A stretch of 64,000 nt of DNA from Megamerina dolium (taxonomy: Eukaryota; Arthropoda; Insecta; Diptera; Megamerinidae): NCBI GenBank assembly GCA_963854835.1, contig OY978529.1, positions 7,784,501 to 7,848,500 of the forward strand, given 5' to 3'. Of the stretch, positions 1 to 12,900 are shown in pieces (the first letter of the stretch is position 1; the number at the start of each line of letters is the position of its first letter). Under the pieces are notes generated by a model. It searched no databases. It was not told the DNA's origin and saw only the letters and a program-made list of their open reading frames with translations. The translations under genes were made by a program, and so were the position numbers.

Positions 1-967
1 TATCGGAAGCGAATTCCTGAAGACTCTCATTACTCCGTTGCACTCGCGATCTCAATTCCACTCGATGTAATTGACTCTTGTATTCATTTCCATATTTCCG
101 CTGGAGTGTGTCCATCAGTGATTGGTAGCTACCACGATCTTTCTCTGGAATCATCTGTAACACGTCGGAAGCATTACCTTTTAATGCGACTATTAAAGCA
201 GCAGTCTTGTCGCTGTCATCCCATTGATTCTTCGAAGCTGTTGTCTCGAATTGAAGCTTGAAGATATTGAATGGCGTGCTTCCGTCAAATGTTGGTGGCT
301 TTAGTTTAATTGTAGTTGACTCTCTTATCACTGATGTGGTTGCTCCACTTATTTTTATTTTATTAAGTTCGCGCTCTAATTTCTCAAGCTTTTCTTCCAA
401 GTCATCATGTCTGTCTACATGTTCCTTCAGTTTATCATCCAAATCATCCACATGTTCTTTCAGCTCTGTGACTTTGTCATTAATAGCTCCGGAAATTTCC
501 TGAAATCTAATCTCAATTCCCTTTTGTAGTTTTTCGATGACATGTTCTTGACGAGCCGAATGTTCTTGAAGCTTGGAGTCAATTGTTTTCTGGAATTCTC
601 CCATAGCGTTTTCTTGACGTACCGAATGTTCTTGAAACTTGGAGTCAATGCGAGACGCATTTCCTTGAATTTCTGTACGCAATTCAGCCGAGTGTTCTTG
701 TAGCTGTTGTTGTTGCTGCAGCATCATGGTTTTCATGAAATCCATGAGTTGACCACTCGAATCTATTTTGCTCTCTTCCTCAGCGTGCACAACTGCTTGT
801 ATATCGGCTTCCTCGAAGAACTCATGTTCTTCTACATTAATTCCCTTAGCCTCCATAGCTTGCCTCAGCCTCACCAGCAGTTCCGCCTTTGCACCTGATG
901 ACGATAGATTCATCTCTACCAACAGCTTTTTAAGCTGGTCCACTTTTAGTTGGTCAATTTTCACCAT
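1..967 (-). CDS. LTR retrotransposon gag with N-terminal SAP domain (partial, open to window edge)
   Basis: An uninterrupted minus-strand frame begins with ATG at 965-967 and runs off the window start (about 322 codons seen). Residues about 5-40 fit a SAP DNA-binding helix-extension-helix (LKVDQLKKLLVEMNLSSSGA followed by a KAELLVRL pattern). Then come a glutamine run and a long coiled coil with internally repeated segments of the type DSK-FQEHS-RQE. The last 100 residues look like a retrotransposon gag domain (PPTFDGSTPFNIFKLQFE). A primer-binding-site-like sequence starting TGGTGTCAGAAGTGGGAT lies just upstream of the ATG, next to an LTR. Protease and polymerase would lie outside the window. 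A SAP domain on gag is unusual but was read directly from the translation; the clade (probably Ty3/gypsy) is inference. Confidence 0.75.
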   Translation of the reverse strand, partial: MVKIDQLKVDQLKKLLVEMNLSSSGAKAELLVRLRQAMEAKGINVEEHEFFEEADIQAVVHAEEESKIDSSGQLMDFMKTMMLQQQQQLQEHSAELRTEIQGNASRIDSKFQEHSVRQENAMGEFQKTIDSKLQEHSARQEHVIEKLQKGIEIRFQEISGAINDKVTELKEHVDDLDDKLKEHVDRHDDLEEKLEKLERELNKIKISGATTSVIRESTTIKLKPPTFDGSTPFNIFKLQFETTASKNQWDDSDKTAALIVALKGNASDVLQMIPEKDRGSYQSLMDTLQRKYGNEYKSQLHRVELRSRVQRSNESLQEFASD

Positions 968-996
968 CTTTACAGAATCCCACTTCTGACACCAAT

Positions 997-1398
997 TGTT
1001 ACGTTTTTATTCTGTGAGCGTTTAATTCTATTTGAATTACCTTGTTCGATCACTGGATTCTGTTAATGATAACTGCAACACTTATTTTATACAACTATAT
1101 ACAGCAACTATTTATTTAATAATCTCTATTTACAATCAACACTGTTTACAATCAACTATTTACTATAACACTTAAATGTACTTGCAACTTTTGCCTCTGT
1201 ATCAATGTTTTCGCAATCACGTTCGGAAGTAGATTGATTCTCACTGCTCAACACTGGCTCTATTTATACTCTGTTGGCAACACCCCAGAATCTTCCTTTA
1301 TCGAGATTCTTCTCTTCCTTTCTCGTTCGCTTGTTCTGGTTATCGCTTACTTCTTTTTGTTGACATTCATGTCGATGCTGCCAATAGTGTCAGTCACA
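997..1398 (-). repeat. LTR of the minus-strand retrotransposon
   Basis: This AT-rich stretch lies directly upstream of the primer-binding-like sequence, and its minus-strand 3' end reads AACA. A diverged copy of it without any internal region occurs at about 41020-41404, which supports it being a mobile LTR. The outer boundary (minus-strand TGTGACTG) is a guess within some tens of bases. The following 1399-1530 bases are AT-rich with nothing recognised. Confidence 0.6.
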
Positions 1399-1529
1399 AT
1401 AGTGATGAGTAACCAACTATCGATACTCGTTACAATATTATACATAAATATTAATTTATATTAACATTAATTTATAGATAAAAATTCATTTTATCGCCTT
1501 CAAAGTAGTTCCCTTCATGCGAGCGCACG

Positions 1530-2560
1530 GTTCCGGTGGCACTCGACTTGTCAAAGACATTTGACACCGTCAGCCAAGCCACCCTGTTCAAGGACATCCC
1601 GCTCTCATCTCTGCCCTAATCCACCAAGCGCTGGATCGCCATCTATTTGGTCAATCGACAATCGTTTATGAAGTTCAGAGTAGCACGTTCCCCATATAGG
1701 AAGGTAAAGCAAGAGGTACCACAGAGAAGAGTGCTGTCGCCTATTCTTTTCCACTTTAATCTGTCAAAGCTTCCTGCGCTTCCTGCTGGTATTCAGCTGA
1801 GATCTTGGGGAAAGACGAGGAAACGATGCTCATCACCTATAAGGCTGTCAGCAGGTCGATCATCAATTACGCGCTGCAATCTGAACGCCAGTCATTAGCG
1901 ATACTGCTCTATGCACCATCACGGGATGCTATAAGATGGCACATGAAGACTACCTACATCAAGAAACATGAATGCTAAAAGTACGTGAGCACAACGAAGT
2001 ACTTTCGCAGTAATATTTTCTATTTTGTCACCTACCATCACATCCCAACAACCAGTGAATGCAGCTGACCCTTCCCCCCGTAACGTCCGCAGCAGCTTGC
2101 GCTTGTTTGATGGGCATGTGAGTCACCTGCTCGATGATTTGAGCATTGGTACGCACAACACGGCACTGTATTCCCTACAGCAATGCTCAGTGGAAGCGGC
2201 CACCGAAATGCATATGCATAACATATGGAGTCGTCCACCGCCAATTGCAGACTCCAAGCAACAGCTGTCTCGGTACGCTCGAGTCACTTTGCCACAACTG
2301 AGGTCTAGGTGGAGCACCTTTCCGAACTCCTACATGCACCGGCTGACTGATGGTTTTCCAGACTGATGTCCGCTGTGCCAGCAAAGCCCGCACGATACCC
2401 GAGATCTGTTCGCCTTCCCCAGGAGGCCTACCAGACTGGACCCTTCCACACTTTGGACGCGCCCGTTTTTCTTGAACTGATTGATGTATACACCAATTAA
2501 ACTAACCAGCGTGCATGCTTATTCGTGATTATGAAATTATTTTCTATTACAACAACAACA
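1530..2560 (+). mobile_element. Jockey-like LINE relic, 3' part
   Basis: Broken frames read as reverse transcriptase (DLSKTFDTVSQATLFKDI, then a YRKVKQEVPQRRVLSPILF-like segment) and a C-terminal zinc-knuckle-like tail ([13 protein letters not shown]). It ends in an AAC-rich tail (aacaacaacaataac). Frameshifts and stops show it is dead. Related copies are near 9150, 17220, 27230 and 58970. Confidence 0.7.
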
Positions 2561-2769
2561 ATAACTAAATATAAATCTGTTATAGTTAGACAAATTTAGA
2601 TGTTACATGAATTTTAAGGTTTAAATTGACTTAAAACATGATTCACAAAGTGGTAATTTATGCTGTTTGGCTAAATGTCATATATGACACATATTGTATT
2701 TTGTATTTTTTGTAATATTTTTTCGACGAGGACAGTTTTATTGAACATGTTTTTATGAAATAACATTAT

Positions 2770-3690
2770 TCTTATGATTTTTGATTTATTGTTGTTGTTT
2801 TTTTTTTTATCAAAATATGGTCTTTTTGGAGATACAAAAGACACGCTCCGGAAGACCCAGAAAAACAACCAAACCGGATATTCCGTCACAAATGACCAGC
2901 AAACATTCCTATGCCAGATTTACGAGCAAAGGTTAATGAAAATTTATCGAATCCAATATCCGAAGCACGACGGTTGAATGAAATCGGTATAGTCGATTCC
3001 CAGCCAAAAAAACCTCTATTGTGTCTTACAAATGTTCAAAAACGACTCAAAAGGACAAAACAACATGTGATTTGGTTGATGATTCACTGGAAATAGGTGT
3101 TATGGACCAATGAACCCAAATTAGAATCTTTGGCGAACAAACGGCGAATATTCTGCCGTAAAAATCAAGCGAACGATATAAATCTGGATGAGTTAAGCCT
3201 ACAGTTAAGTTTGGAGGTGGCAGTATAATGGTCTGGGCTTGTTTTTGCAATGATAGTGTAGGCTATTTGGTGAAAATTGATGAAATAATGCGGAAGTAGC
3301 AGTATCACCGAATACTTCAGAACAACGTTATTCCATCTGGCATCGGTTTGATAGGTGAGAGGTTCGTGTGTTCCAGCAAGATTATAACGCTGATCACACA
3401 TCCAAATTTTGCACAAACTACATCAAATCGAAAGAAGACAGCAGCAATCTTCAATTCACGGAATGGGCACCCCAATCGCCGACGCGAATTCCATTGAATT
3501 ATTATGGGATGCGCTCGACAGAGATGTTCAAAACAGCGAATCTCACTTGTGGGAATGTTTAAAGTATGCTTGGGAATAACTTCAACCAGAAAAACTCAAA
3601 AAATTTATGGAAATAATGCCCAAAGTTTCTGCTGCCATCATCAAATCAACCATCAAGACAACCATGCTTTTTGAACTTAAACTCTGAGCC
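2770..3690 (+). pseudogene. Tc1-like transposase relic
   Basis: Frameshifted translations match the Tc1 transposase order: a helix-turn-helix remnant, a tryptophan-rich DD34E core with KFGGGSIMVWAC-like sequence near 3208-3242, FQQDYNADHTSKFC near 3370, and PQSPTRIPLNYYG corresponding to the SPD-N-IE-LW box. Stops and frameshifts make it non-functional. Its 3' side runs into a fragment of jockey-like LINE tail (3690-3764). Confidence 0.75.
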
Positions 3691-4385
3691 TGATAAGCCG
3701 AGCACAGACATTAACAATAACAACGATGCTAATTAAGTCACACCTTACATTGTGGGTATGTGGAATCCGTATTAAAGAGCTGCAAGAATGTATTTGATTT
3801 TCGAATGATTCTCATTACTCTCAAAACATGTACAATATTTGCAAAGCATGTCTAAATAGAATGAGAATGCGTGAGAGTAAAATATTAGGCAATTAGAATA
3901 CTCCACTCATTCCTTGCACAAGAAATATTCTATACATTCGTTTTTTCTCTTCAAATAAACGAATATTTGAGAATACTACGAGAGTTTGAGAGTACTACGA
4001 GTATGTTGTACGTTATAATTGTTGTTGCTTTTCATGACAGGCACTGATGATTTATATTACTGCGTCTTGCTGCGTCATGTTGTGTTATATACTGTATTTT
4101 TTGCTTATATGTATTGTAATGTGACATAGAAAAAAAAAAGGAATGTTTAAAGTACTCTCAAATGCTTTACCTCCATTTGCAAATGTTGAGGTTCTACTCA
4201 TTCTATGAAAATGAAAGATACATTCCATTCCATTCTATTTATATTTTATTCACTCTAATTCGTATTTGCCTAGAGAGAATCAATGAGAGATTCTATTCTT
4301 ATATCAATAGAGTGTTTTGAAGATGCAAACGAATACATTCCTGCAGCACTCTAATCCGTATGCAGTTATAACAACAACAACGAGA
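3690..4385 (+). repeat. Jockey-like LINE 3' tail, split by an inserted element
   Basis: The text before 3773 (cacaccttacattgtgggtatgtggaatccgtat in short pieces) and after 4353 (atccgtatgcagttataacaacaacaac) together form the same 3' end seen intact at about 18545-18605. The element at 3773-4353 interrupts it. Confidence 0.7.
3773..4353. mobile_element. hAT-like non-autonomous inverted-repeat element with 8-bp target duplication
   Basis: The ends are imperfect inverted repeats: TAAAGAGCTGCAAGAATG at the left and, reading inward from the right, TAGAGTGCTGCAGGAATG. It is flanked by a perfect direct duplication atccgtat (3765-3772 and 4354-4361) inside LINE tail sequence. No coding frame is seen. 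The 8-bp duplication and end sequence suit hAT. Diverged relatives appear at 18690-18925 and 43430-43635. Confidence 0.75.
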
Positions 4386-4658
4386 AACGTTTCATTTGAT
4401 ATATTTACATTTTTTACCAGAGAAACCAAAGATTTTGATAAAAAATAATCAGATATCATTTATAAAATCTTATTTTATAAAAACCTGTTCAATAAAACGG
4501 CCCTCGTCGAAAAAATATAGCGAAAAATACAAAATATGTGTTATTTTTAAATATATTTATACAGTATATATAAGGGTGTACAATGTATAAATATAGAATT
4601 AATTATACGATCTTAAGGCGCACTAACTCATACTGATTTTATTCGCTGTCTTTTGCAG

Positions 4659-6926
4659 TGTGAACCGGGTCTGGGTGCTAGTGTGATGTACAATCTTCTT
4701 TATAACAAACCACAAAAATTAATGTTACTCGCAGGATGCAGCACTGTATGCACAACTGTAGCGGAAGCAGCGAAGATGTGGAATTTAATTGTGGTAAATA
4801 TTTTTATTTATATTTATATTTTTCTTTCGAGCGCTACCCATCTGCCGGCAAACAATTGGCAATTCCTTCCGACAGGAAACGCTTCTAAAAGAACTCTGGG
4901 ACAAAGCTCAGAAAAAGTGATGACGCAAGAGTTCATATATAATAAACAAAAATAAAAACAAAAATCCACAAATATTGAAAAAAGTAAAGTAGGAATTTGG
5001 GCAGTACCTAATTTCGGGTTAATTAAATTTTTTAAACCGTTAAAATAACATGTAACTAAATAATTCAGTGGATAGAAATATCAAAATTGTATATGTAAAA
5101 TAGTAGGCGTGGTGCTCCAATTTTTTAGTAAACTTTCAAATTCATTCAGCAAGCCATTACTGTTACTACGATTAGACCTCAGTGATTAGTGCAATAGGAT
5201 GGTTTTGTCATTATGCCAGTAATCATCGATACTATTTGTGAACTGATAATGAAAGATCGCCGTGTAACATACTGTGAGATAGAGGCATCCTTGGGCGTTA
5301 GTTCTACCGCCGTGCATTCCATATTGAATGAAGACTTAGCGATCAGAAAGGTTTGTGCTTGTTTGATCTGGTATAATTTAACAATGGCTCAAAAAAATGC
5401 TAGTATCGATTGGTGCAAAGAAATGATGTAAAAATTCGATCGGGGTGCCTCGAAAGACGTTTATAAGATCGTGACAGGTGACGAATCATGGATATATGCG
5501 TATGAGCCCGAAATAGCAATCGACAGTGTGGGTCTTTCAAGACGAGCAAAATTCAACAAAAACCATATTTTCAAGGTGTCTCAGTCGGAGTGGCAAAAGT
5601 GCTTCGACAATTGCTTTGAGCGCATTCAAAAGTGTATAAATCTCCATAGAGAATACTTTGAAAAGCAATAAAATCGTTTTTGATGACAACCAAATGGATT
5701 TTCATACTTTTTAAACAAATGTAAAAGACAACCCTCGTATCAGCAGCTTCTGCAGCTGAATTTTGAACATAATTGCTGTTTCTTACATTCTGTTTCACCA
5801 TTTTGTTCAGGAAGAGAGTATGCAGTTAATTGATAGAATATAACATTGCTTTTGAAATAAACTTCATTCCTGTTAAATTCACCACCTCGATCAGGCCGTA
5901 AAATTTAAATTCTTTTGCCAAATTTATTCTTTGTTGATGCCACGAATTCCTTGATTCTTTCAACACTTGACACGTAGATTAGTATTGTATAGAGAGAAAG
6001 AATTTTGCAAGAAGCGGTCGTGTCATGTCTCCGTCTTTAATATTAAACCTACTGACGTACTCATGTATTCTTATCGTGATTGGTCAAATAACTGGTATCC
6101 ACCTCATATGAGCAGTCGCAGTGGTTAGATTAGGTTAGGTTAAGAAGGCCCATTTTGACACCACGCGGATATTTCTACTCCGGCCCCTCGCTGAACCATA
6201 TGGATTCAGTTATAAGTTTCAGATGATTGCTTAGTGCAATTTCTGAAGGAGGGGCTAGGTCATCAAAGTAATAATTACCTACACATTCTTCAACAATCTC
6301 TTAATGTGCCTTCGTTTACAAATGGCGCCGAAGCCTGGACAATTTCCACCTCAGATGAGAGACGGAGTTTTCGAGAGAAAAGCCATCCGCAAGATCTTTG
6401 GACTTATTTGCATTGGTGGCGAGTATCGAATACTTGAGCTGTATGAGCTGAATGCCGACACCGACATAATAAAGCGCAACAAAGTTTAGCGGCTGTGATG
6501 GCTAAGTCATGTAGAGCGGTTGGAAGAGCACATTCCAGTTAAGAAAGTTTTATATTCCGAATCCGCTGGTGGATGCCGCAGAAGACCTATCTTCCGGTGG
6601 AAAGACTAAGTACTGGAGATCTTGACGGGGCTTGGAATTTTTAACTGGCGCCAGCTAGTGAAAGACAGAGATATCTGGCGAAGTAAGCTAAATTCTGCCG
6701 GTTTTTGTATCAAAAGACGGGCCACGTTCATTATTTATTGTAGCTGCAATACTAGCACACTGTTAGGATCCACTCTGAAAAAAAGTTGGGAGACAGGCAT
6801 AAAGTGAAAATTAATACATATTTGCTAGTCCGAAATTTATTCAAAAAAGTTGGGAGACAGGCATAAAGTGAAAATTAATACATATTTGCTAGTCCGAAAT
6901 TTATTCAAAAATTAGTGTATCACGTC

Positions 6927-6997
<71 letters not shown>

Positions 6998-9900
6998 GCA
7001 CTTAAAGCCCCGAAGGGCTCATTGGCCGAGCTTCTCTTCAATTACTGTTGTGCGTGTTAAATTTTGGACAGTATCAGAAGGGACCTACTTATTTTAGCCG
7101 GTTCCGAACGGCAGAACCCTTGCGACATCACGTCCACTACTCGTATTATATATATATACAATCATCGTTTTTCCACTATGAATTATGTAGTTATATTATT
7201 TTAAATATTTAAACCCTGAAAAAGTGGATAAGATGGACGTGGTGAGCTCACTTTTTATGTACCTCTACGTTTTGTTTTGGAGCCTTTTAACTTATTAATC
7301 TATTTGCGTTTAAATCATTTATTTGTAATATAAAAAAGATGTGCGGTCAGCATGGATCTTTCATTGATTTATTTTTTATATTATTGTACGATATATAATA
7401 AATGCTGTGTGTATTTGAACTCTGTTTTCTACTTGGAACTCTGGCGTTCCGTTCAACCTAAATAAAAACAATTTTTAATATATTTTCTGCTTAAGTATGT
7501 TTTCTTCAGACCTTACGTTATCAGATTCATAATAGATTCTGCTTAATCAATTTTATTTATAGCTCTGCTATGGTGCTTCAAGTCCTGCGTTATCAGATCG
7601 GAGTCGTTTTCCTACATTATTTCGCACACATCCCTCCGCTACTGTGCACAATCCTACTCGAATAAAATTAATGAAAAAATTTGGTTGGTCTCGCGTTGCT
7701 ATACTCCAACAAGCTGAAGAAGTTTTTATATCGGTAAGTATATTTGTATTTTTTACTTTACAGGTAGATAACGTAACGTTGGAATCTATAGAAATTAGAT
7801 TTTCAACGCCCTGCGGTCTTATAACAAAGAACCGTGAACTACAAATTTATATAGCGACAACAAATAAATTCCTAAGTGGTCCAACCAAGTAAACAAAAAT
7901 AAAAATGTCTCATATAATTAAACACGTGAGAATTCAATATTACGCCTAAAACCCTTTATCGCATTTTCGAGATCTATCTTTTATTTTTGTTATTCAACAT
8001 TGACAAATTGTTGGAATGTTCTTGAGCCCAAATTGCATACGTTTGAATTCACACAGGCTGTCAGATCGGATATAACTCCTACTAAATAAACAAAACAAAA
8101 CTAAAGATATTTATATCGAAACTTCTAAAAATATGTATAATAGCCCGAAGATATTGGCTTTCTAACAGATTTTCACATGAGAAATATGTCAAATTAGTTA
8201 GTACTAAATTAAAGATTTTAACTTTGGCTATAACTACTAGCCTATGATTTTAAATTCTATATAAATCAGAAGATTACAAAAATAATAATACTTTTTATTC
8301 TACTTTGTAGACTGTTGAAGACCTTGAAAATCGATGTATGGAAGCAGGCATCGAAATCGTCACAAGACAATCATTTCTATCCGATCCAACTGATGCAGTT
8401 CGAAATTTACGACGCCAAGATGCCCGTATAATTGTTGGCTTGTTTTATGTAGTGGCAGCGCGCAGAGTACTGTGCGAAATGTACAAGCAACAATTGCATG
8501 GACGGGCGCATGTATGGTTTTTTATAGGTAAGCGGTCAATCAACTACTTATTCTCGTACAGGCATAAAAAAGATATATATATATAATTCCATTCAGAACT
8601 AGTTCGTGATATTCACTCTCTGTTACTAATAAGAGGACAAACTGATAGGTATTTCTTTGTAAAAATGTCATACGTAACAATCCTATCAATTTAGTGTCAA
8701 TTTTCTAATTTGACAATCAATTATCCGCAATCAAAACTAGAATGCCTATGTTCCCATGGCAATCGGGTCTTCGTCCCAGAGCATACCCTTGTAATTCCAG
8801 GTCAAGGATTGCCAACTCAACACTACAAATATCTTCACACGCACACACACACACGCTCAATATACAATATGTCAACAGCTCCTTTTTGCGGGCCCTACCG
8901 TCCAGTCTGCTTGCACCACTTCTCCTATGTGCCAAAGTGGAATGGAATTTACATCGCATTTAGATCTGCCAAGTGTGCGGAGCCGCCGTACACCGCAATG
9001 CAATTTCTGTAAGATGCAGGAACTATTGGTCATGCAGGTTGCCTGCATGACCAATATCAGAAACAGAACCCACATGGTCGCAGCGGTTCATCCGTGGCAC
9101 CAGATCATCCGTGGGCTCTGCTGTTAGACGTAACGAGCGCCCACCCGACCCGCTGTAGTAGCATTACCCATTCCGACTTCACCTTCATCGCGCTTACACT
9201 CGTCACTTCTGGGCAATTCGACTGATGAAGTACGGACACAAACACCTACATCTACGCTCCATCGGTCAATACTGCTAACCAACCCTCCGCCCCAAACATC
9301 CCGTAAGCCTTCCAGATTATGCAGCTAAACTGCAACGGCCACAAAAAAACCAATATCATGGAGAGGCACGAAATTACCATTGCTACAGTACAGGAAACAA
9401 AGCAAAAGGGTTAACTGCATCGTCACCTCCCACGCCAGCTACAACATATTCAGGAAGGATTAAGAGAGAGAGAGAGAGACAAGAGGAGGCCTTGCTATAA
9501 AATTCATTAGACATTCATCGACATCATCAATGTCTACATTCCAGCTGTCGCGAGCTGCAGCGCTGGCTTCATTCCCTCATTGACGCACTTTCTTGACTGT
9601 AATAACATAATCATTCTTGATGATTTCAATGCCCACCACGAGAGCTGGTTTTCCGAAATGGTGGCCGAAATTCACCGAGATCTCCGAGAGCCTGTTTGCT
9701 CAAGAACGATCTCCATCCTGTGTTCAGGTTGGCAACGCAATTCTGCGATTTTATCAATGGCGATGTCCAGGTCAATACCGGCAGGTAGAATATCCCATGA
9801 CCCAAGAATTAACACCCCACCCTAAACTCCACCATCACCAAGCTCGTAAATGAACACCGTAAATCCAAGTGGATGAACCATCTGGACGATTGTGCAAATT

Positions 9901-12900
9901 GTTCCAGAAAATAATGGGCAACCATCCGATGTTGACGAACAAACAGATAAGTAATACCAAAGTAGCAATCTTTTTTGGATGTCCTCCTGTGGACAACAAA
10001 GAAAAGTACGCATCGTCTTTTTGCAGACAATTCGTTGAACACCCAAATCTGCCAGATGCAACTGTGCGTCCAGTTATGAGAAAGCTCAGCACACTCAATT
10101 TCGACCCCCATCAGACACGTTTGCCTCCTGAGAAGACGAAGCCGCTATCAAAATACCCAAGGGCTCTAAAGCTATTGGAACAGATGGCCTATCGATGGTT
10201 GTCCTAAAACACCTGGACCCATTGTGTATAAACTATTTAACTCATGTTCTGAATGCCTCATTGGGAACATTGAAAACATCTCTAACATTTGGAAAGTGGA
10301 CAGAGTTGTACCTCTCTTGAAACCCGGCAAAAACGCAGAGCAAGGTACCTCCTGACGCCCAATATTGCTCCTCTCTTCAGTTGATAAAGTTTTGGAAGCT
10401 CTCTGTTGCTGTTGCACAACAACAGCGTTAACGGAGATAACAACCATGGGCTCAATCAGCAATGTCCCTGCGAACGCACTGTCAGCCACGCAGTTTCGCT
10501 TAAGGACTTATTGGAATCATCACTGTCAAGTGCAACCAAACAAGCAGACGCTCAAAATATATGATTTCTTCAAATTCTACATCTCCAAATTGCCACAAAC
10601 GCTGTCAGGCGCTTTATCTCGATTTTTTAGATCGAGAAATCTTACATTGTCATCTGAAAAGACAATTGTGACGCTTTTAATAACCCGGATTAGAGAAGTG
10701 AGGACAGCGCTCAATATTATCATGGATGGTAATGTCATATCCATTGTCAATAATCCCAAAATACTAGGAGTTGTTTTCGACAGCCTTATGACGTTCACTG
10801 CACAACCAAATACCATATATCGCACAAAAACTACAAAAGCGCAACAATGTACTGAAGGCTCTGGAAGGTACGGATTGGGGTAAAAGAGCATAATGAGCTC
10901 CTAACAAAGCAGTTTCTGCTATCATGCCATCTTCCAGATCACTCTAATCACGATACATCGACAAATGAAGCGTTGCCGCGTAACATCAGGAAAACGAAGA
11001 GATCAAATGATGAACACATCAACCAACACGTCACGGGCTTTGACCGCACATCTCGAATGGTAGAATGGTAAACCAAAAGGCTCTTGCGTCTGCTATTGAA
11101 AAGCACTCCAACAATATTATCCCCCTATGCCATTGCCGCCGCTGAGCGGAACCTCCCTAGGAGCGCCAGAGCGACGCTTTACCAAATACAATCAGGATGG
11201 AGCAAGAAGCTTAACTGCTTTATGCACACACTCAACGACGACATCCCAGATCTGTGTCCATATTGTGACCGTCGCCCGCATGACACCACACCAGGGATGC
11301 CTCGCGAGGCCTACCTCTCCCGATCCTTCTTCCTGTGCGTATGTGGAATCTGTATGCTGTTACAACAAAAATAACAACTACAATGCCTAACCACGATCAA
11401 TTATCTCAGAATAATCGGGGTGGTTTTCGATAGCTTTATGACGTTTACTCCCCATATTAAAAACATCGCACAAAATTACAAAATCGCAACAGTGTACTGA
11501 AGTTTCTTACCACACACAATCTAATTAACACCGACCTTAAACTACACCTCCCCATTATGGACAGCAGCAATTAGTGACACTCAGTGGCGGACACTGCCGG
11601 CAAGTCAGAGCTTCGCACTATGAATAATAGCAGGATATCATAAGATGGCACACGAGGGTCATCTCTACCAAGAGACTCAGATGCTCAAGGCCAAAGAGCA
11701 TAATGTATTCCTAACAAAGCAGTTCCTGCTAACATGCCATCTTTCTGGTCACCATAATCATGATCTAGGGACAAATGAGGCCCGCACGTAACCTACCGCA
11801 CATCTCGAATGGTGGAGTTGAACAGTCCACTCCAAAACGCTGATCCATCTACCATTGAAAAAGCACACCAACAATATGGTCCTCAATGGTCACCCCCCAC
11901 CCATTCCAACCACTGAACTGAGCCTCCTCAGGAGTACAAAATAAATATTGTAAATAGTGATAGTGGACACATAAAAAAAATACTAAAGTCAACAGGTATA
12001 AGCAAAATTATAAGAAAGGAATGGGGATTATACATTGTCAAGATTTTTCTGAAGCTTTCATAGGTTTTGAAATGATTACTGTCAAAACCTTTGGCCATAA
12101 CTGTATGGGTTGTTCGTATATAGCAAGGCAGAAATACAAATTGTCAAAAATGAGGTTCCCTCGGAATGTTCATATAATTGGTGATTGATATTAAAGAGTA
12201 CAGAGATTGTATGCTTATACCACAAACATCAATATCATGATGACATAAGACGTCAGTTGAAAAAATATAATATCTTCCGATAGAGTTATATGTAGATGTA
12301 CTAAATATTGCAGTAATTGTTATATTATTGATTATAGGCTGGTATGAAGATAATTGGTATGAAGTAAATCTAGAAAATGAAGGCATCACATGCACTGTGG
12401 AACAAATGCGTATTGCTGCTGAAGGACATCTAACTACGGAGGCTCTAATGTGGAATCAGAACAATCAAACTACTATTTCTGGCATGACAGCTGAGAAGTT
12501 TCGGTAAGTTAATATATATTATTTTATTTTTATTTTTATTTGACAACTCCAATTGTTTTACAGTCATCGTTTGAATAGCGCATTAACTGAAGAAGGTTAC
12601 GATATTAATCATGGTCGATATCCGGAAGGTTACCAAGAAGCACCACTTGCATACGATGCTGTATGGAGTGTTGCATTGGCATTCAACAAATCAACGGAGC
12701 GCCTAAAACAGCACAATAAATCTCTTAAAGATTTTACATACACCGATAAAGAAATAGCAGATGAAATTTATGCAGCAATGAATTCAACTCAGTTCCTAGG
12801 AGTTTCGGTGAGTGTTCCACTTTGTTGTAAATTTTCACGAAACTGGCTATCAGTCGTATTTACACTGTATTTTTTTTTTTTTTTTTGAGTGAAGCACTTT

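Noticed and set aside
10365..10883. 172-codon frame as a host gene
   Set aside because: Its middle and end are jockey-like reverse-transcriptase remnants in a chain of broken frames.
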